Shown here: positions 53,985-62,379 of the stretch, piece by piece
How positions within the stretch are numbered: the first letter of the stretch is position 1
Layout of the letters: every line of letters starts with the position of its first letter
From: Aureimonas jatrophae
GTDB lineage: Bacteria > Pseudomonadota > Alphaproteobacteria > Rhizobiales > Rhizobiaceae
Assembly (NCBI RefSeq): GCF_900104035.1
Contig: NZ_FNIT01000002.1
Location: 372,001-436,000, forward strand
DNA length: 64,000 nt
Reading direction: 5' to 3'
Program-made: the position numbers and the translations under genes
Notes under the pieces: model-generated
Databases searched by the model: none
Told to the model about the DNA's origin: nothing
Seen by the model: the letters and a program-made list of their open reading frames with translations, nothing else

Positions 53985-56033
53985 TCACGGCACGCTCAAG
54001 GCCGCGCTCCGGCACGGATGGGCCAGAAGGTCGGCGAGCTCGTCGTCGAGGTGAATCAACGACAACGAGACGCCGGCCATGTCGAGCGAGGTATAGTAGG
54101 GGCCGACAAGCGAGGAGACGACCTCGACGCGGCGCGCCCGAAGGCGTTGCGCGACGCGGCGGTGAACGACGTAGAGCTCCATGGCCGGGGTTCCGCCGAG
54201 CGAGTTCACGAGAACCGCGACCCGGTCGCGCTCACGGAGGCGCATCTCGTCGAAGAGGCGGTCCACCAGAAGGTCGGCGACCGCGTCGGCGCTGGCCAAC
54301 GCCTCGCGCGAGACGCCGGGCTCGCCGTGGACGCCGACGCCGATCTCCATGTCACCGGGGCCCAGCGCGAAGCTCGGTCGCCGCGTCTCGGGCATGGAGC
54401 CCCGCTCCAGCGCGACGCCCATCGAAACGGTGCGGGCGGCCGCGCGCCGCGTCACGGCCTCGCATTCGGCGAGCGACATCATCCGGTCGGCCGCGGCGCC
54501 CGCCACCTTGAACACGAAGACGTTGCCCGCGACCCCGCGCCGCGAGCCGATCGCGTCGGCGGGCGCCGAGGCGACGTCGTCGGTGGTCACCACGGAGCGA
54601 ACCGCGATGCCGGCCTCGGCCGCCTCCTCGGCGGCCATGTCGAAGTTCATCACGTCGCCGGAGAAGTTGCCGTAGACGCACAGAACGCCGGCGCCTCCGT
54701 CGATGGCGCGCATCGCGGCCAGGATCGGGGCCGGCGGCGGGGCGGCGAAGACGTTGCCCACCGCCGCCGCATCAGCCAGGCCCGCGCCGACATAGCCCCA
54801 GAAGGCCGGCTCGTGGCCCGCACCGCCGCCGATCAGGACTCCGACCTTCCCGGGGCGCGGTCCGTGAACGGCTCGCACGGCGCGGGGCGCTCGCGGGACC
54901 GGGGCGATCAGGTCGCGGTGGGCGGCGAAGGCGCCTTCGAGCGCCTCGTCCACCGCCTGACGGGGATCGTTCAGGAGCTTCTTGGTCTGAGTGCGAAGGG
55001 GCAGGGCACGCGGCGCGGCGGCCAGCGCCTCGCGCCGCGGCGGCTCGGTCCAGCCGTCGGCGGCCAGGACGCCCCAACCCGTCACCGCGTCGGTCACGAG
55101 AACGCTGGCGTAACCGCCACGCAGGGCGCCGAGCACCGCCGGCACCTTGTCGGACCCGCCCACCACGGCCACGCGCTGGGGAATGGCGCGCAGCGCCGCG
55201 AGGTCGAGGCCGATCGTGCGTCCGTCGAGCGGACCCCCCACCACGTCGCCCGAGGCCGAGATGAAGCGTCCCGCGATCGAGCCGATCGCCCGCTCCTCGT
55301 AGTGATGATGCTCGATGCCCTCGAAGAAGCCGCTCGTATGGATCGTGCTCTCGGGACGCAGCGAGGAGATGCCGAAGACGATGCGGTTGGCCTCCGCCAG
55401 AACGGTCATCTGCTCGGCGAGCACGGTTTCGGCGAGCAGCATGTCGCGCATGGCCGCGCTCGACACGATGGCCGGGGCCGACAACGGAATGCAGCGCGCC
55501 CCCATCGCCTCGGCCAGGCGCGAGGCGCAGGCCTCCGGCGTCCACGGGATCTTGGCGGTGGTGCCACCGGTCGCCTGCACGACGCGCAGGTCGGTCAGGC
55601 CCGGCAGGCGCAGCGCTTCGGCTAGCGCCAGGACGGTGCGCCCCCAGGTCACGGCGGTCGTGTCGCCCGAGCGCACGAGGCGTGCGAGGGTCTGAGCGCC
55701 GGCCGCGCCGAGGCGCGCGATCAGCGAGCGCTCGCCGCCCGTGGTCGGCACGACGAGGCAGTCCTCCAGCCCGAAGCGCTCGCGCAGCGCCCCGGCCAGC
55801 GTCAGCGCGCGGAACTGGCGCGGCTCGATCTCGACCGTCACGAGGCCGCGCGCACGCGCTTCCGCCAGGTAGCTGTTCACGGACGCGCGCGAGATGCCCA
55901 TCTCGGCGGCGATGTCGCCCTGCGTCATGTTCTCTTCGTGGTAGAGCCACGAGGCCCACAGCAGCGCGTCGTCGCCGAAGCGCAGCGGGATCACCGGTTG
56001 CTCGCCCGCAGGGCGTCCGGAGGGGCGGGCCAT
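53985..56033 (-). CDS. SorC-type transcriptional regulator fused to DhaK
   Basis: A 682-residue two-part protein. Residues about 20-65 are a helix-turn-helix (MTQGDIAAEMGISRASVNSY) and 75-325 a SorC/DeoR sugar-binding domain, with RVVFGISS-like IVFGISSLRP near 218, GSIAGRFISASGDVVGGPLD and LRGGYASVLVTDAVTGWGVL near 303. Residues about 349-682 are a complete DhaK domain with His407 in GGGAGHEPAF, Asp460 in GNFSGDVMNF and the substrate-binding His569 in GVGVHGEPGV. All three residues match those that bind dihydroxyacetone-like ketoses in DhaK. The start overlaps the DhaL gene stop (ATGA), so both are made together. It probably senses a short ketose and controls the divergent ABC operon. Confidence 0.9.
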   Translation of the reverse strand: MARPSGRPAGEQPVIPLRFGDDALLWASWLYHEENMTQGDIAAEMGISRASVNSYLAEARARGLVTVEIEPRQFRALTLAGALRERFGLEDCLVVPTTGGERSLIARLGAAGAQTLARLVRSGDTTAVTWGRTVLALAEALRLPGLTDLRVVQATGGTTAKIPWTPEACASRLAEAMGARCIPLSAPAIVSSAAMRDMLLAETVLAEQMTVLAEANRIVFGISSLRPESTIHTSGFFEGIEHHHYEERAIGSIAGRFISASGDVVGGPLDGRTIGLDLAALRAIPQRVAVVGGSDKVPAVLGALRGGYASVLVTDAVTGWGVLAADGWTEPPRREALAAAPRALPLRTQTKKLLNDPRQAVDEALEGAFAAHRDLIAPVPRAPRAVRAVHGPRPGKVGVLIGGGAGHEPAFWGYVGAGLADAAAVGNVFAAPPPAPILAAMRAIDGGAGVLCVYGNFSGDVMNFDMAAEEAAEAGIAVRSVVTTDDVASAPADAIGSRRGVAGNVFVFKVAGAAADRMMSLAECEAVTRRAAARTVSMGVALERGSMPETRRPSFALGPGDMEIGVGVHGEPGVSREALASADAVADLLVDRLFDEMRLRERDRVAVLVNSLGGTPAMELYVVHRRVAQRLRARRVEVVSSLVGPYYTSLDMAGVSLSLIHLDDELADLLAHPCRSAALSVP

Positions 56034-56698
56034 CAGCGCGTCCCGCTCCGGCGGACGATCGCCGCGTGCGCCTCGCGCATCGCCTCGACCAGGATGGCCG
56101 CGGAGGCCGCGCCCGGATCCACGTGCCCGAGGCTTCGCGTGCCCAGACGCGCCGCGCGGCCCTTCGAGGCCGTCATGGCCCGCGTCGCTTCGCGCCCGTC
56201 CGCCGCGGCCAGCGAGGCGGCCGCCAGCGCGTCCTGAACGCCCGATCCCTCGTTGAGCGCGGCGCTCGCCGCCCGCACCGCCGGGCCGAACGCGTCCATC
56301 ATGGTCTTGTCGCCGGGCGCTGCGCCGCCGCGCCGCGCGATGCCATCCGCCAGGCCAGCCAGCAGATCGATCAGCGCCCGGTCGTCGAGTTCATCCCGAC
56401 CTGCCAGGCGTCGTCCCGCTTCCGCCAGCCCGCCGGCATAGAGCGGGCCGGCCGTCGCCCCGACCGCATCCAGAAACGAGCGGGCGGCGATCGCCAGCAG
56501 CTCCGCCGCCGCGACGCCGCGCGAGGCCGCGGCCTGCGTGTCGCGGGCAACCGCCGCGAAGCCCTCGGACATGGTGCGTCCGTGATCGGCGTCGCCGATC
56601 GCCCCATCGAGTTCGCCGAGCGCGTCGCGTGCCTCGTCGAGGCGCAGCGCGACGGTGCGCAGAATGTCGACGAGCAGATCGGCGGTCAGTCGGGTCAT
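56033..56698 (-). CDS. DhaL-type kinase subunit paired with the SorC-DhaK fusion
   Basis: A 221-residue DhaL domain protein. The nucleotide/metal motif DGAIGDADHGRTM sits at residues 31-43 (family DGxxGDGDHG), with GPLYAGGLAEAGRRL near 85 and APGDKTMMDAFGPAV near 127. DhaL supplies the nucleotide for phosphorylation of a ketose held by DhaK. The ATG at 56698 starts the minus transcript, and its stop overlaps the SorC-DhaK start. The middle Asp-Ala-Asp replaces the usual Asp-Gly-Asp, a mild change. A second DhaL is encoded at 62380. Confidence 0.9.
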   Translation of the reverse strand: MTRLTADLLVDILRTVALRLDEARDALGELDGAIGDADHGRTMSEGFAAVARDTQAAASRGVAAAELLAIAARSFLDAVGATAGPLYAGGLAEAGRRLAGRDELDDRALIDLLAGLADGIARRGGAAPGDKTMMDAFGPAVRAASAALNEGSGVQDALAAASLAAADGREATRAMTASKGRAARLGTRSLGHVDPGAASAAILVEAMREAHAAIVRRSGTR

Positions 56699-56768
56699 CG
56701 CGCGAGTGTCGGAGCGGCCTGGCGATTCGGCAAGCGGACCACCCGCCGACCATCTGTTCAAGCTGCAG

Positions 56769-56806
56769 ATTAGCCGATTGACATATTCCGACGTCAATCG
56801 AATATT
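56769..56806. promoter_or_regulatory. Symmetric divergent promoters with embedded palindrome
   Basis: CGATTGAC (56775-56782) and GTCAATCG (56793-56800) form a perfect 8-base inverted repeat with a 10-base spacer. On the plus strand TTGACA (56778-56783) and AATATT (56801-56806) are 17 bases apart; on the minus strand TTGACG (56797-56792) and GCTAAT (56774-56769) are also 17 apart. The two promoters would fire toward the ABC operon and toward dhaL/sorC-dhaK and cannot both be occupied at once. Confidence 0.65.
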
Positions 56807-56875
56807 GTCGAAGTCGGCATCCGGGAGGGAATCAGTCGGCGGGGGCTCACGGTTCGGGCTCCGGGAGGACATGCC

Positions 56876-58357
56876 ATGACAACCCCGCTTCTGAAGGTGG
56901 AAGGGCTGCGCAAGTCCTTCGGCGGCGTCGCCGCGCTGCGCGACGGCCGCTTCGAGCTGGAGGCCGGCTCGGTGCACGCCCTGTGCGGCGGCAACGGCGC
57001 GGGCAAGTCCACCTTCCTCACGATCGTCATGGGCATACAGAAGCGCGACGGCGGCACGATCTGGCGCAACGGCCAGCCGGTCGATTTCTCCAGTCCCGCC
57101 GATGCCCTGAAGGCCGGCATCGCGATCATCGAGCAGGAGCTGAGCCCGGTTCCGCACATGAGCGTCGCCGAGAACATCTTCCTCGGCCGCGAGCCCTCGC
57201 GCCGTTTCGGCGGCATCGACTTCCGGGCCATGAACCGGCGGGCCCAGGCGTTGCTCGACGAGCTGGGCTTTGCGATCGACCCGCGCCAAGCCATGGCGAC
57301 GCTGTCGGTCGCCCAGATGCAGCTCGTCGAGATCGCCAAGGCGCTGAGCCACGACGCCGAGGTCATCTTCATGGATGAGCCGACCTCGGCCATCGGCGAG
57401 CGCGAGGCGCAGCACCTCTTCGCCGCGATCGAGCGGCTGAAGGGGCAGGGGCGCGGGATCGTCTACGTCTCGCACCGCCTGTCCGAGATCTTCCAGATCG
57501 CCGACAGCTACACCGTGTTCCGCGATGGCGCCTATGTCGCGAGCGGCAAGCTCACCGAGACCGACCGTCCCGGCCTCATTCGCATGATCGTCGGGCGCGA
57601 GCTCGGCGAAGAGTACATCAAGACCAACACGCCGAGCGAGACCGTCGGGCTCTCGGTGGACGGCCTCAGCAGCCCGGGCCGCATCGACGACATCTCGTTT
57701 TCCGTGCGCAAGGGCGAGATCTTCGGCATCTACGGCCTGATGGGTTCGGGGCGCACCGAGATCTTCGACGCGCTGTTCGGCCTCGACCCGAAGGCGCAGG
57801 GGCGCATCGCACTGGACGGCGCGCCGGTCACCGTGCGCCGCCCGGCGGACGCGATGGCGGAAGGTCTCGCCTTCGTCACCGAGGACCGCAAGAACAGCGG
57901 GCTGAACCTCCACGACACGGTGCGCGGCAACATCGCGCTGGCAAGCCTGCCCGAGATGAGCCCCGCCTTCGCCATGCGCGGGCGCGAGGAGGCCGAGGCG
58001 AGCCGGACCATGATCGAGCGCTTCCGCATCAAGGCGGCGCGCGACACGATGCCGGTGTCGGGCCTGTCGGGCGGAAACCAGCAGAAGGTCGTGCTCGGCA
58101 AGTGGTTCCTGCGCAAGCCTCGCGTCCTCCTCCTCGACGAGCCGACGCGCGGCGTCGATGTCGGGGCCAAGCGCGAGATCTACCGCATCATCTGCGAGTT
58201 CGCCGCCGAAGGCGGAACCGTGGCCATGATCTCCTCGGAGATCGACGAGGTTCTCGGCCTGTCGGACCGCGTCATGGTGATGCGCGGAGGGCGCTCGGCC
58301 GGCATCCTCGCGCGTGGCGAGGCGAGCGCGCAGTCGCTCGTCCACCTCTCGACCTGA
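56876..58357 (+). CDS. Sugar ABC transporter ATP-binding protein (RbsA/MglA type)
   Basis: The 493-residue CUT2 ATPase has two fused nucleotide-binding domains. N-domain: Walker A CGGNGAGKSTFLTIV near residue 38, degenerate signature LSVAQMQLVEIAKAL near 144, Walker B FMDEPTSAIGE near 162. C-domain: degenerate Walker A GLMGSGRTEIFDAL near 288, signature SGLSGGNQQKVVLGKWF near 395, Walker B LLLDEPTRGVDVG near 418. A GGGAGG site lies 7 bases before the ATG. First gene of an operon with permease, binding protein, SDR, DhaK and DhaL, so it likely imports a short polyol or ketose rather than ribose. Confidence 0.94.
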   Translation: MTTPLLKVEGLRKSFGGVAALRDGRFELEAGSVHALCGGNGAGKSTFLTIVMGIQKRDGGTIWRNGQPVDFSSPADALKAGIAIIEQELSPVPHMSVAENIFLGREPSRRFGGIDFRAMNRRAQALLDELGFAIDPRQAMATLSVAQMQLVEIAKALSHDAEVIFMDEPTSAIGEREAQHLFAAIERLKGQGRGIVYVSHRLSEIFQIADSYTVFRDGAYVASGKLTETDRPGLIRMIVGRELGEEYIKTNTPSETVGLSVDGLSSPGRIDDISFSVRKGEIFGIYGLMGSGRTEIFDALFGLDPKAQGRIALDGAPVTVRRPADAMAEGLAFVTEDRKNSGLNLHDTVRGNIALASLPEMSPAFAMRGREEAEASRTMIERFRIKAARDTMPVSGLSGGNQQKVVLGKWFLRKPRVLLLDEPTRGVDVGAKREIYRIICEFAAEGGTVAMISSEIDEVLGLSDRVMVMRGGRSAGILARGEASAQSLVHLST

Positions 58358-58401
58358 ACCTCAAACGACGCGCCGCGCCCGCCGGAATAGGGAACCGCCA
58401 C

Positions 58402-59406
58402 GTGACCGACATCAACGCGAAAGCCGCCGACCCGGCGCTGGGCGCCGAGCGCCGTCGCCTCCTGATCCAGGAATACGGCATCTTCATCGCCTTCCTGATC
58501 CTGGTCGGAGTCCTGTCGGTCGCCAGCCCCTACTTCCTGACCGCCGGCAACATCTCCAACGTCCTCCTGCAGACGTCGATCAACGGCATCCTCGCCATCG
58601 GCATGACCTTCGTCATCCTGACGCGCGGCATCGACCTGTCGGTCGGCTCGGTGGTGGCGCTGGCGGGCATCGTCAGCGCGAGCTTCGTTACCACCACGGC
58701 GAACGCGAGCGTGGCGGGCGGGCCCTATCCCGTGGTGCTGGCGCTGGCCATCGGCATCGGCGTCGGCGTCGTCAGCGGCGCGATCGTCGGCGCGATCGTC
58801 TCGCGCTTCAACGTCCCCGCCTTCGTGGCGACGCTCGGCATGCTGTCGGCGGCGCGCGGCATGACCCTGATCTACGGCGGCGGACGGCCCGTGCCGGGCC
58901 TCGTCCCCGACTTCCGCTGGATCGGCACCGGCAACATCCTCGGCGTGCCCATGCCCGTCGTGATCCTGGCGGTGGTCTTCGCCGCCTCCTGGTGGCTGCT
59001 CTCGTCCACCCGCTTCGGCCGCTACATCTACGCGGTGGGCGGCAACCCGCACGCCGCCAAGACGTCCGGCATCAACGTCGCCCGCATCCGCTTCCTGGTC
59101 TACGTGATCTCGGGGGCGCTCTCGGGCCTGGCCGGCATGATCCTGTCGGCGCGCACCGGCTCGGCCCTGCCGCAGGCGGGCGTCGCCTACGAGCTCGACG
59201 CGATCGCGGCGGTCGTGATCGGGGGCACCTCGCTGTCGGGCGGCGTCGGGCGCGTCACCGGCACGCTGATCGGGGCCCTCATCATCGGCGTCATGAACAA
59301 CGGCCTCGATCTCATGGGCATCCAGTCCTACTACCAGCAGATCCTGAAGGGAGCCCTGATCGTGGGCGCGGTGATGCTGGACCAGAAGCGCAGCCACGCG
59401 GCCTGA
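58402..59406 (+). CDS. Sugar ABC transporter permease (RbsC type)
   Basis: The 334-residue CUT2 permease has about ten hydrophobic segments. Family marks are TSINGILAIGMTFVILTRGI near residue 50, DLSVGSVVALAGI, GRYIYAVGGNPHAAKTSGIN near 207 and AVVIGGTSLSGGVGRVTGTL near 270. The start is GTG at 58402 behind AGGGAA, 44 bases after the ATPase stop. It forms the pore of the importer. Confidence 0.93.
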   Translation: MTDINAKAADPALGAERRRLLIQEYGIFIAFLILVGVLSVASPYFLTAGNISNVLLQTSINGILAIGMTFVILTRGIDLSVGSVVALAGIVSASFVTTTANASVAGGPYPVVLALAIGIGVGVVSGAIVGAIVSRFNVPAFVATLGMLSAARGMTLIYGGGRPVPGLVPDFRWIGTGNILGVPMPVVILAVVFAASWWLLSSTRFGRYIYAVGGNPHAAKTSGINVARIRFLVYVISGALSGLAGMILSARTGSALPQAGVAYELDAIAAVVIGGTSLSGGVGRVTGTLIGALIIGVMNNGLDLMGIQSYYQQILKGALIVGAVMLDQKRSHAA

Positions 59407-59422
59407 CGCATCGGAGAGTTTC

Positions 59423-59440
59423 GCCCGGCCGCCGCCGGGC
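59423..59440 (+). promoter_or_regulatory. Hairpin between permease and binding-protein genes
   Basis: GCCCGGC-CGCC-GCCGGGC, a perfect 7-base stem with a 4-base loop, 16 bases after the permease stop. Followed by GAAGGGGGGGG rather than a T-run, so it is more likely a stabiliser or processing hairpin than a terminator. Confidence 0.45.
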
Positions 59441-59502
59441 CGAAGGGGGGGGCGTGCGCCATTCCGGGCCGCCCCGACGGTTCCACAGGGAGGATACCTC
59501 AC

Positions 59503-60483
59503 ATGAAGACCTTGCTGCTCGCCCTCGGGCTCGCGACCGCGCTGTCGGCGCCGGTTCTCGCGCAGGAGAAGCTGAAGATCGGCGCGACCGTCTACGGCCT
59601 CAACGCCGAGTTCATGCAGATCTGGACCGCCGCGCTCCAGAAGCACCCCGCCGTGCAGAGCGGCGAGGTCGAGGTGACCGTGTTCGACGGCCGCTACGAC
59701 GCGCTGGTCCAGCAGGAGCAGTTCAACACGATGATCACGCAGAAGTATAACGCGATCATCTTCGTGCCGATGGACATCGAGGCGGGCGCGGCGCCCGTGC
59801 AGGCGGCGGTCGACGCCGGCATCCCGGTGGTTGGCTCGAACGCCCGCGTCAACTCCGACGTCCTCACCTCCTATGTCGGCTCCAACGACGTCGAGGCGGG
59901 CGAGCTCGAGGCCAAGGCCGTGCTCGACAAGATGGGCTGCAAGGGCAACGTCGTGATCATCGAGGGTCCGATCGGCCAGAGCGGTCAGATCCAGCGCCTC
60001 GAGGGCAACCAGAAGGCGCTGGCCGCCTGCCCGGACGTCAAGGTCCTGGAGCAGCAGACCGGCAACTGGTCGCGCGCCGAGGCCCAGACCCTGATGGAGA
60101 ACTGGCTGACCTCGCATCCCGGCCAGATCAACGGCGTGATCGGCCAGAACGACGAGATGGCGCTGGGCGCGATCGAGGCGATCAAGGCCGCCGGCCTCAA
60201 CGTCTCGGACTTCGCGATCGCGGGTGTCGACGGCGTGACGGATGCGATCAACGCCGTGAAGGCGGGCGAGATGGCCTCGATCCTGCAGGACGCGAACGCA
60301 CAGGCGCAAGGCGCGCTCGACATCGCGATCAAGGCTGTGAAGCCCGACTACCAGCCCCAGTCGGCGATCTGGAAGCAGTACCCCTCGATGGGCTGGGAAG
60401 ACGGCAAGGCCAAGACCTACCTCGTGCCCTGGACCCCGGTCACGACCGCCAACGCCGACGAACTCCTGAAGTCGCGCCAGTAG
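59503..60483 (+). CDS. ABC transporter sugar-binding protein (RbsB type)
   Basis: The 326-residue periplasmic-binding protein of the LacI/ribose-binding fold has a signal peptide (MKTLLLALGLATALSAPVLA, cleaved near residue 20). Family stretches are KIGATVYGLNAEFMQIWTAA, NAIIFVPMDIEAGAAPVQAA, NDEMALGAIEAIKAAGL near 220 and FAIAGVDGVTDAINAVKAGE. A strong GGGAGG ribosome site precedes it. It delivers the sugar or polyol to the importer. The ligand is unknown; downstream DhaK/DhaL genes suggest a short-chain polyol or ketose. Confidence 0.94.
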   Translation: MKTLLLALGLATALSAPVLAQEKLKIGATVYGLNAEFMQIWTAALQKHPAVQSGEVEVTVFDGRYDALVQQEQFNTMITQKYNAIIFVPMDIEAGAAPVQAAVDAGIPVVGSNARVNSDVLTSYVGSNDVEAGELEAKAVLDKMGCKGNVVIIEGPIGQSGQIQRLEGNQKALAACPDVKVLEQQTGNWSRAEAQTLMENWLTSHPGQINGVIGQNDEMALGAIEAIKAAGLNVSDFAIAGVDGVTDAINAVKAGEMASILQDANAQAQGALDIAIKAVKPDYQPQSAIWKQYPSMGWEDGKAKTYLVPWTPVTTANADELLKSRQ

Positions 60484-60492
60484 CATGACCTT

Positions 60493-60519
60493 GCGGCGGC
60501 CGGGCGACCCGGCTGCCGC
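60493..60519 (+). terminator. Strong hairpin after the binding-protein gene
   Basis: GCGGCGGCCGGG (60493-60504) and CCCGGCTGCCGC (60508-60519) form a 12-pair stem with one G-T pair and a 3-base loop, 10 bases after the stop. It could partly terminate transcription, lowering expression of the downstream SDR and kinase genes. Confidence 0.55.
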
Positions 60520-60557
60520 ACCCCTTAGCCGTTCCCATTCTTGCCCGGAGCCTCCCG

Positions 60558-61328
60558 TTGAGCGACGCCGCCCCTTCCATCGATCTCGACTTCTCGCTGG
60601 CAGCCAAGGTCGCCCTCGTGACCGGCGGCGGCTCGGGGATCGGCCAGGCCATCGCGCAGGCGCTGAGTGCCAAGGGCGCGCGCGTCGCGCTGCTCGACAA
60701 CAATCTCCAGGCCGCCGAGGCGACCGCCGCGACCTTGCATGACGCGCGCGCCTTTCGCTGCGACGTCGCCGACCCCGCTTCCGTCGAGGAGGCGGTCGGC
60801 GCGGCGGCGGATGCCTTCGGGCAGCTCGACATCGTGGTGAACAGCGCGGGCATCGTGGCGCTGGCCCCCGCCGAGGCGCTGACGCTCGACCAGTGGGACC
60901 GCACCATCGCGATCAACCTCAAGGGCACCTTCCTCGTGAGCCAGGCCGCCGGCCGCCGCATGATCGCGGCTGGTCGAGGCGGGCGCATCGTCAATCTCGC
61001 CTCGCAGGCCGGCACGGTCGCGATCGAGGAGCACGTCGCCTACTGCGCCTCGAAGTTCGGCGTGATCGGCCTCACCAAGACGCTCGCCGCCGAATGGGGT
61101 CGCCACGGCATCACCGCCAACACGATCTCGCCGACCGTCGTCCTCACCGAACTCGGCAAGGCCGCCTGGGCGGGCGAGAAGGGCGAGGCGGCCAAGAAGC
61201 GCATCCCGACCGGCCGCTTCGCCTTCCCCAACGAGATCGCGGCCGCGGCCCTGTTCCTCGCCTCCGACGCCGCCGCCATGATCAACGGCGCCGACCTCGT
61301 GGTCGACGGCGGCTACACGATCCTCTGA
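60558..61328 (+). CDS. SDR family NAD(P)-dependent oxidoreductase
   Basis: The 256-residue classical short-chain dehydrogenase has cofactor motif VTGGGSGIGQAIAQAL near residue 22, NSAGIV near 93, and the catalytic Ser-Tyr-Lys set in NLASQAGTVAIEEHVAYCAS followed by K near residues 140-160. Asp-Asn after strand 2 (ALLDNN) suggests preference for NAD. The C-terminus is VVDGGYTIL. TTG start at 60558 behind GGAG. It probably oxidises an imported polyol to a ketose that the DhaK/DhaL pair then phosphorylates, as in known tetritol routes. Confidence 0.92.
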   Translation: MSDAAPSIDLDFSLAAKVALVTGGGSGIGQAIAQALSAKGARVALLDNNLQAAEATAATLHDARAFRCDVADPASVEEAVGAAADAFGQLDIVVNSAGIVALAPAEALTLDQWDRTIAINLKGTFLVSQAAGRRMIAAGRGGRIVNLASQAGTVAIEEHVAYCASKFGVIGLTKTLAAEWGRHGITANTISPTVVLTELGKAAWAGEKGEAAKKRIPTGRFAFPNEIAAAALFLASDAAAMINGADLVVDGGYTIL

Positions 61329-61366
61329 TCCCCCCAAAGCCCCTTTTCTGAACGGACCCCAGTCCC

Positions 61367-62365
61367 ATGCAGCGCTTCATCAACGACCCCGATCAGGTGG
61401 TCGACGACACCGTCCGCGGCTTCGTGAAGGCCCATTCCGACCTCGTGCGCCTGTCGGAGCGGAACCGGCGCGTCGTGGTCTCGACGGCTGCGCCGAAGGC
61501 GGGACGCGTCGGCGTCGTGACGGGCGGCGGCTCGGGCCACGAGCCGGCCTTCATCGGCTACACCGGCCGCGGGCTGGTGGACGCGGTGGCGGTGGGTGAG
61601 CTCTTCTCCTCGCCGACCGCGAAAAGCTTCCACGACGCCATCAAGGAGGCGAGCGGCGGGGCGGGCGTCGTCTGCCTCTACGGCAACTACGCCGGCGACA
61701 ACATGAACGTGAAGATGGCGCAGAAGCTCGCAGCCAAGGACGGGATCGAGGTCGCGGTCGTAGTCGCCAACGACGACGTCTGCTCGGCGCCCGCAGCCGA
61801 GCGCGAGAAGCGCCGGGGCGTCGCGGGCGAAATCTTCATGTGGAAGATCGGCGGCGCCAAGGCGGCGGAAGGGGCGAACCTCGAGGAGGTGCGCGCCACC
61901 GCCCAGAAGGCGATCGACAGCTGCCGCTCGATCGGGGTGGGTCTCGGCCCCTGCACGCTGCCGGCCGTCGGTCATCCGAACTTCCAGATCGAACCCGGCA
62001 CGATGGAGGTCGGCATCGGCCACCACGGCGAGCCCGGCATCCGCGTGGAGCCGCTGAAGACGGCGGCCGAGGTCGCCCGCGACATGGCGCGCATCGTGCT
62101 CGACGACCACGACCTGGCCTCGGGAACCGAGGTGGCCGTGCTCGTCTCCGGCCTCGGCGCGACGCCGCTGAACGAACTCTACATCCTGAACGACACGATC
62201 GAGGAGGAGATCCGCGCGCGCGGCCTCACGATTCACCGCACCTATGTCGGCAACTACTTCACCTCGCTCGAGATGGTCGGCGCGACGCTCACCGTCGTGG
62301 CGCTCGACGACGAGCTGAAGCGGCTTCTGGACGCCGAGGCGCGCGCGCCCGGCTTCGCGGGTTGA
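61367..62365 (+). CDS. DhaK-type ketose kinase subunit
   Basis: The 332-residue DhaK domain protein has GGGSGHEPAFIGY with His58, YGNYAGDNMNVKMAQKLA with Asp111, and GIGHHGEPGI with the substrate-binding His220. These residues hold dihydroxyacetone or erythrulose-like ketoses as a hemiaminal. The segment RTYVGNYFTSLEMVGATLTV is typical of the C-terminal region. The adjacent DhaL gene and lack of any DhaM/PTS gene suggest an ATP-dependent kinase. A second DhaK occurs in the SorC fusion at 53985-56033. Confidence 0.93.
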   Translation: MQRFINDPDQVVDDTVRGFVKAHSDLVRLSERNRRVVVSTAAPKAGRVGVVTGGGSGHEPAFIGYTGRGLVDAVAVGELFSSPTAKSFHDAIKEASGGAGVVCLYGNYAGDNMNVKMAQKLAAKDGIEVAVVVANDDVCSAPAAEREKRRGVAGEIFMWKIGGAKAAEGANLEEVRATAQKAIDSCRSIGVGLGPCTLPAVGHPNFQIEPGTMEVGIGHHGEPGIRVEPLKTAAEVARDMARIVLDDHDLASGTEVAVLVSGLGATPLNELYILNDTIEEEIRARGLTIHRTYVGNYFTSLEMVGATLTVVALDDELKRLLDAEARAPGFAG

Positions 62366-62379
62366 GGGAGACGGGACCG

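Noticed and set aside
58180-60486. 768-codon minus-strand frame opposite the RbsC and RbsB genes
   Set aside because: The opposite strand encodes convincing permease and binding-protein sequences; this frame has no domain-like sequence.
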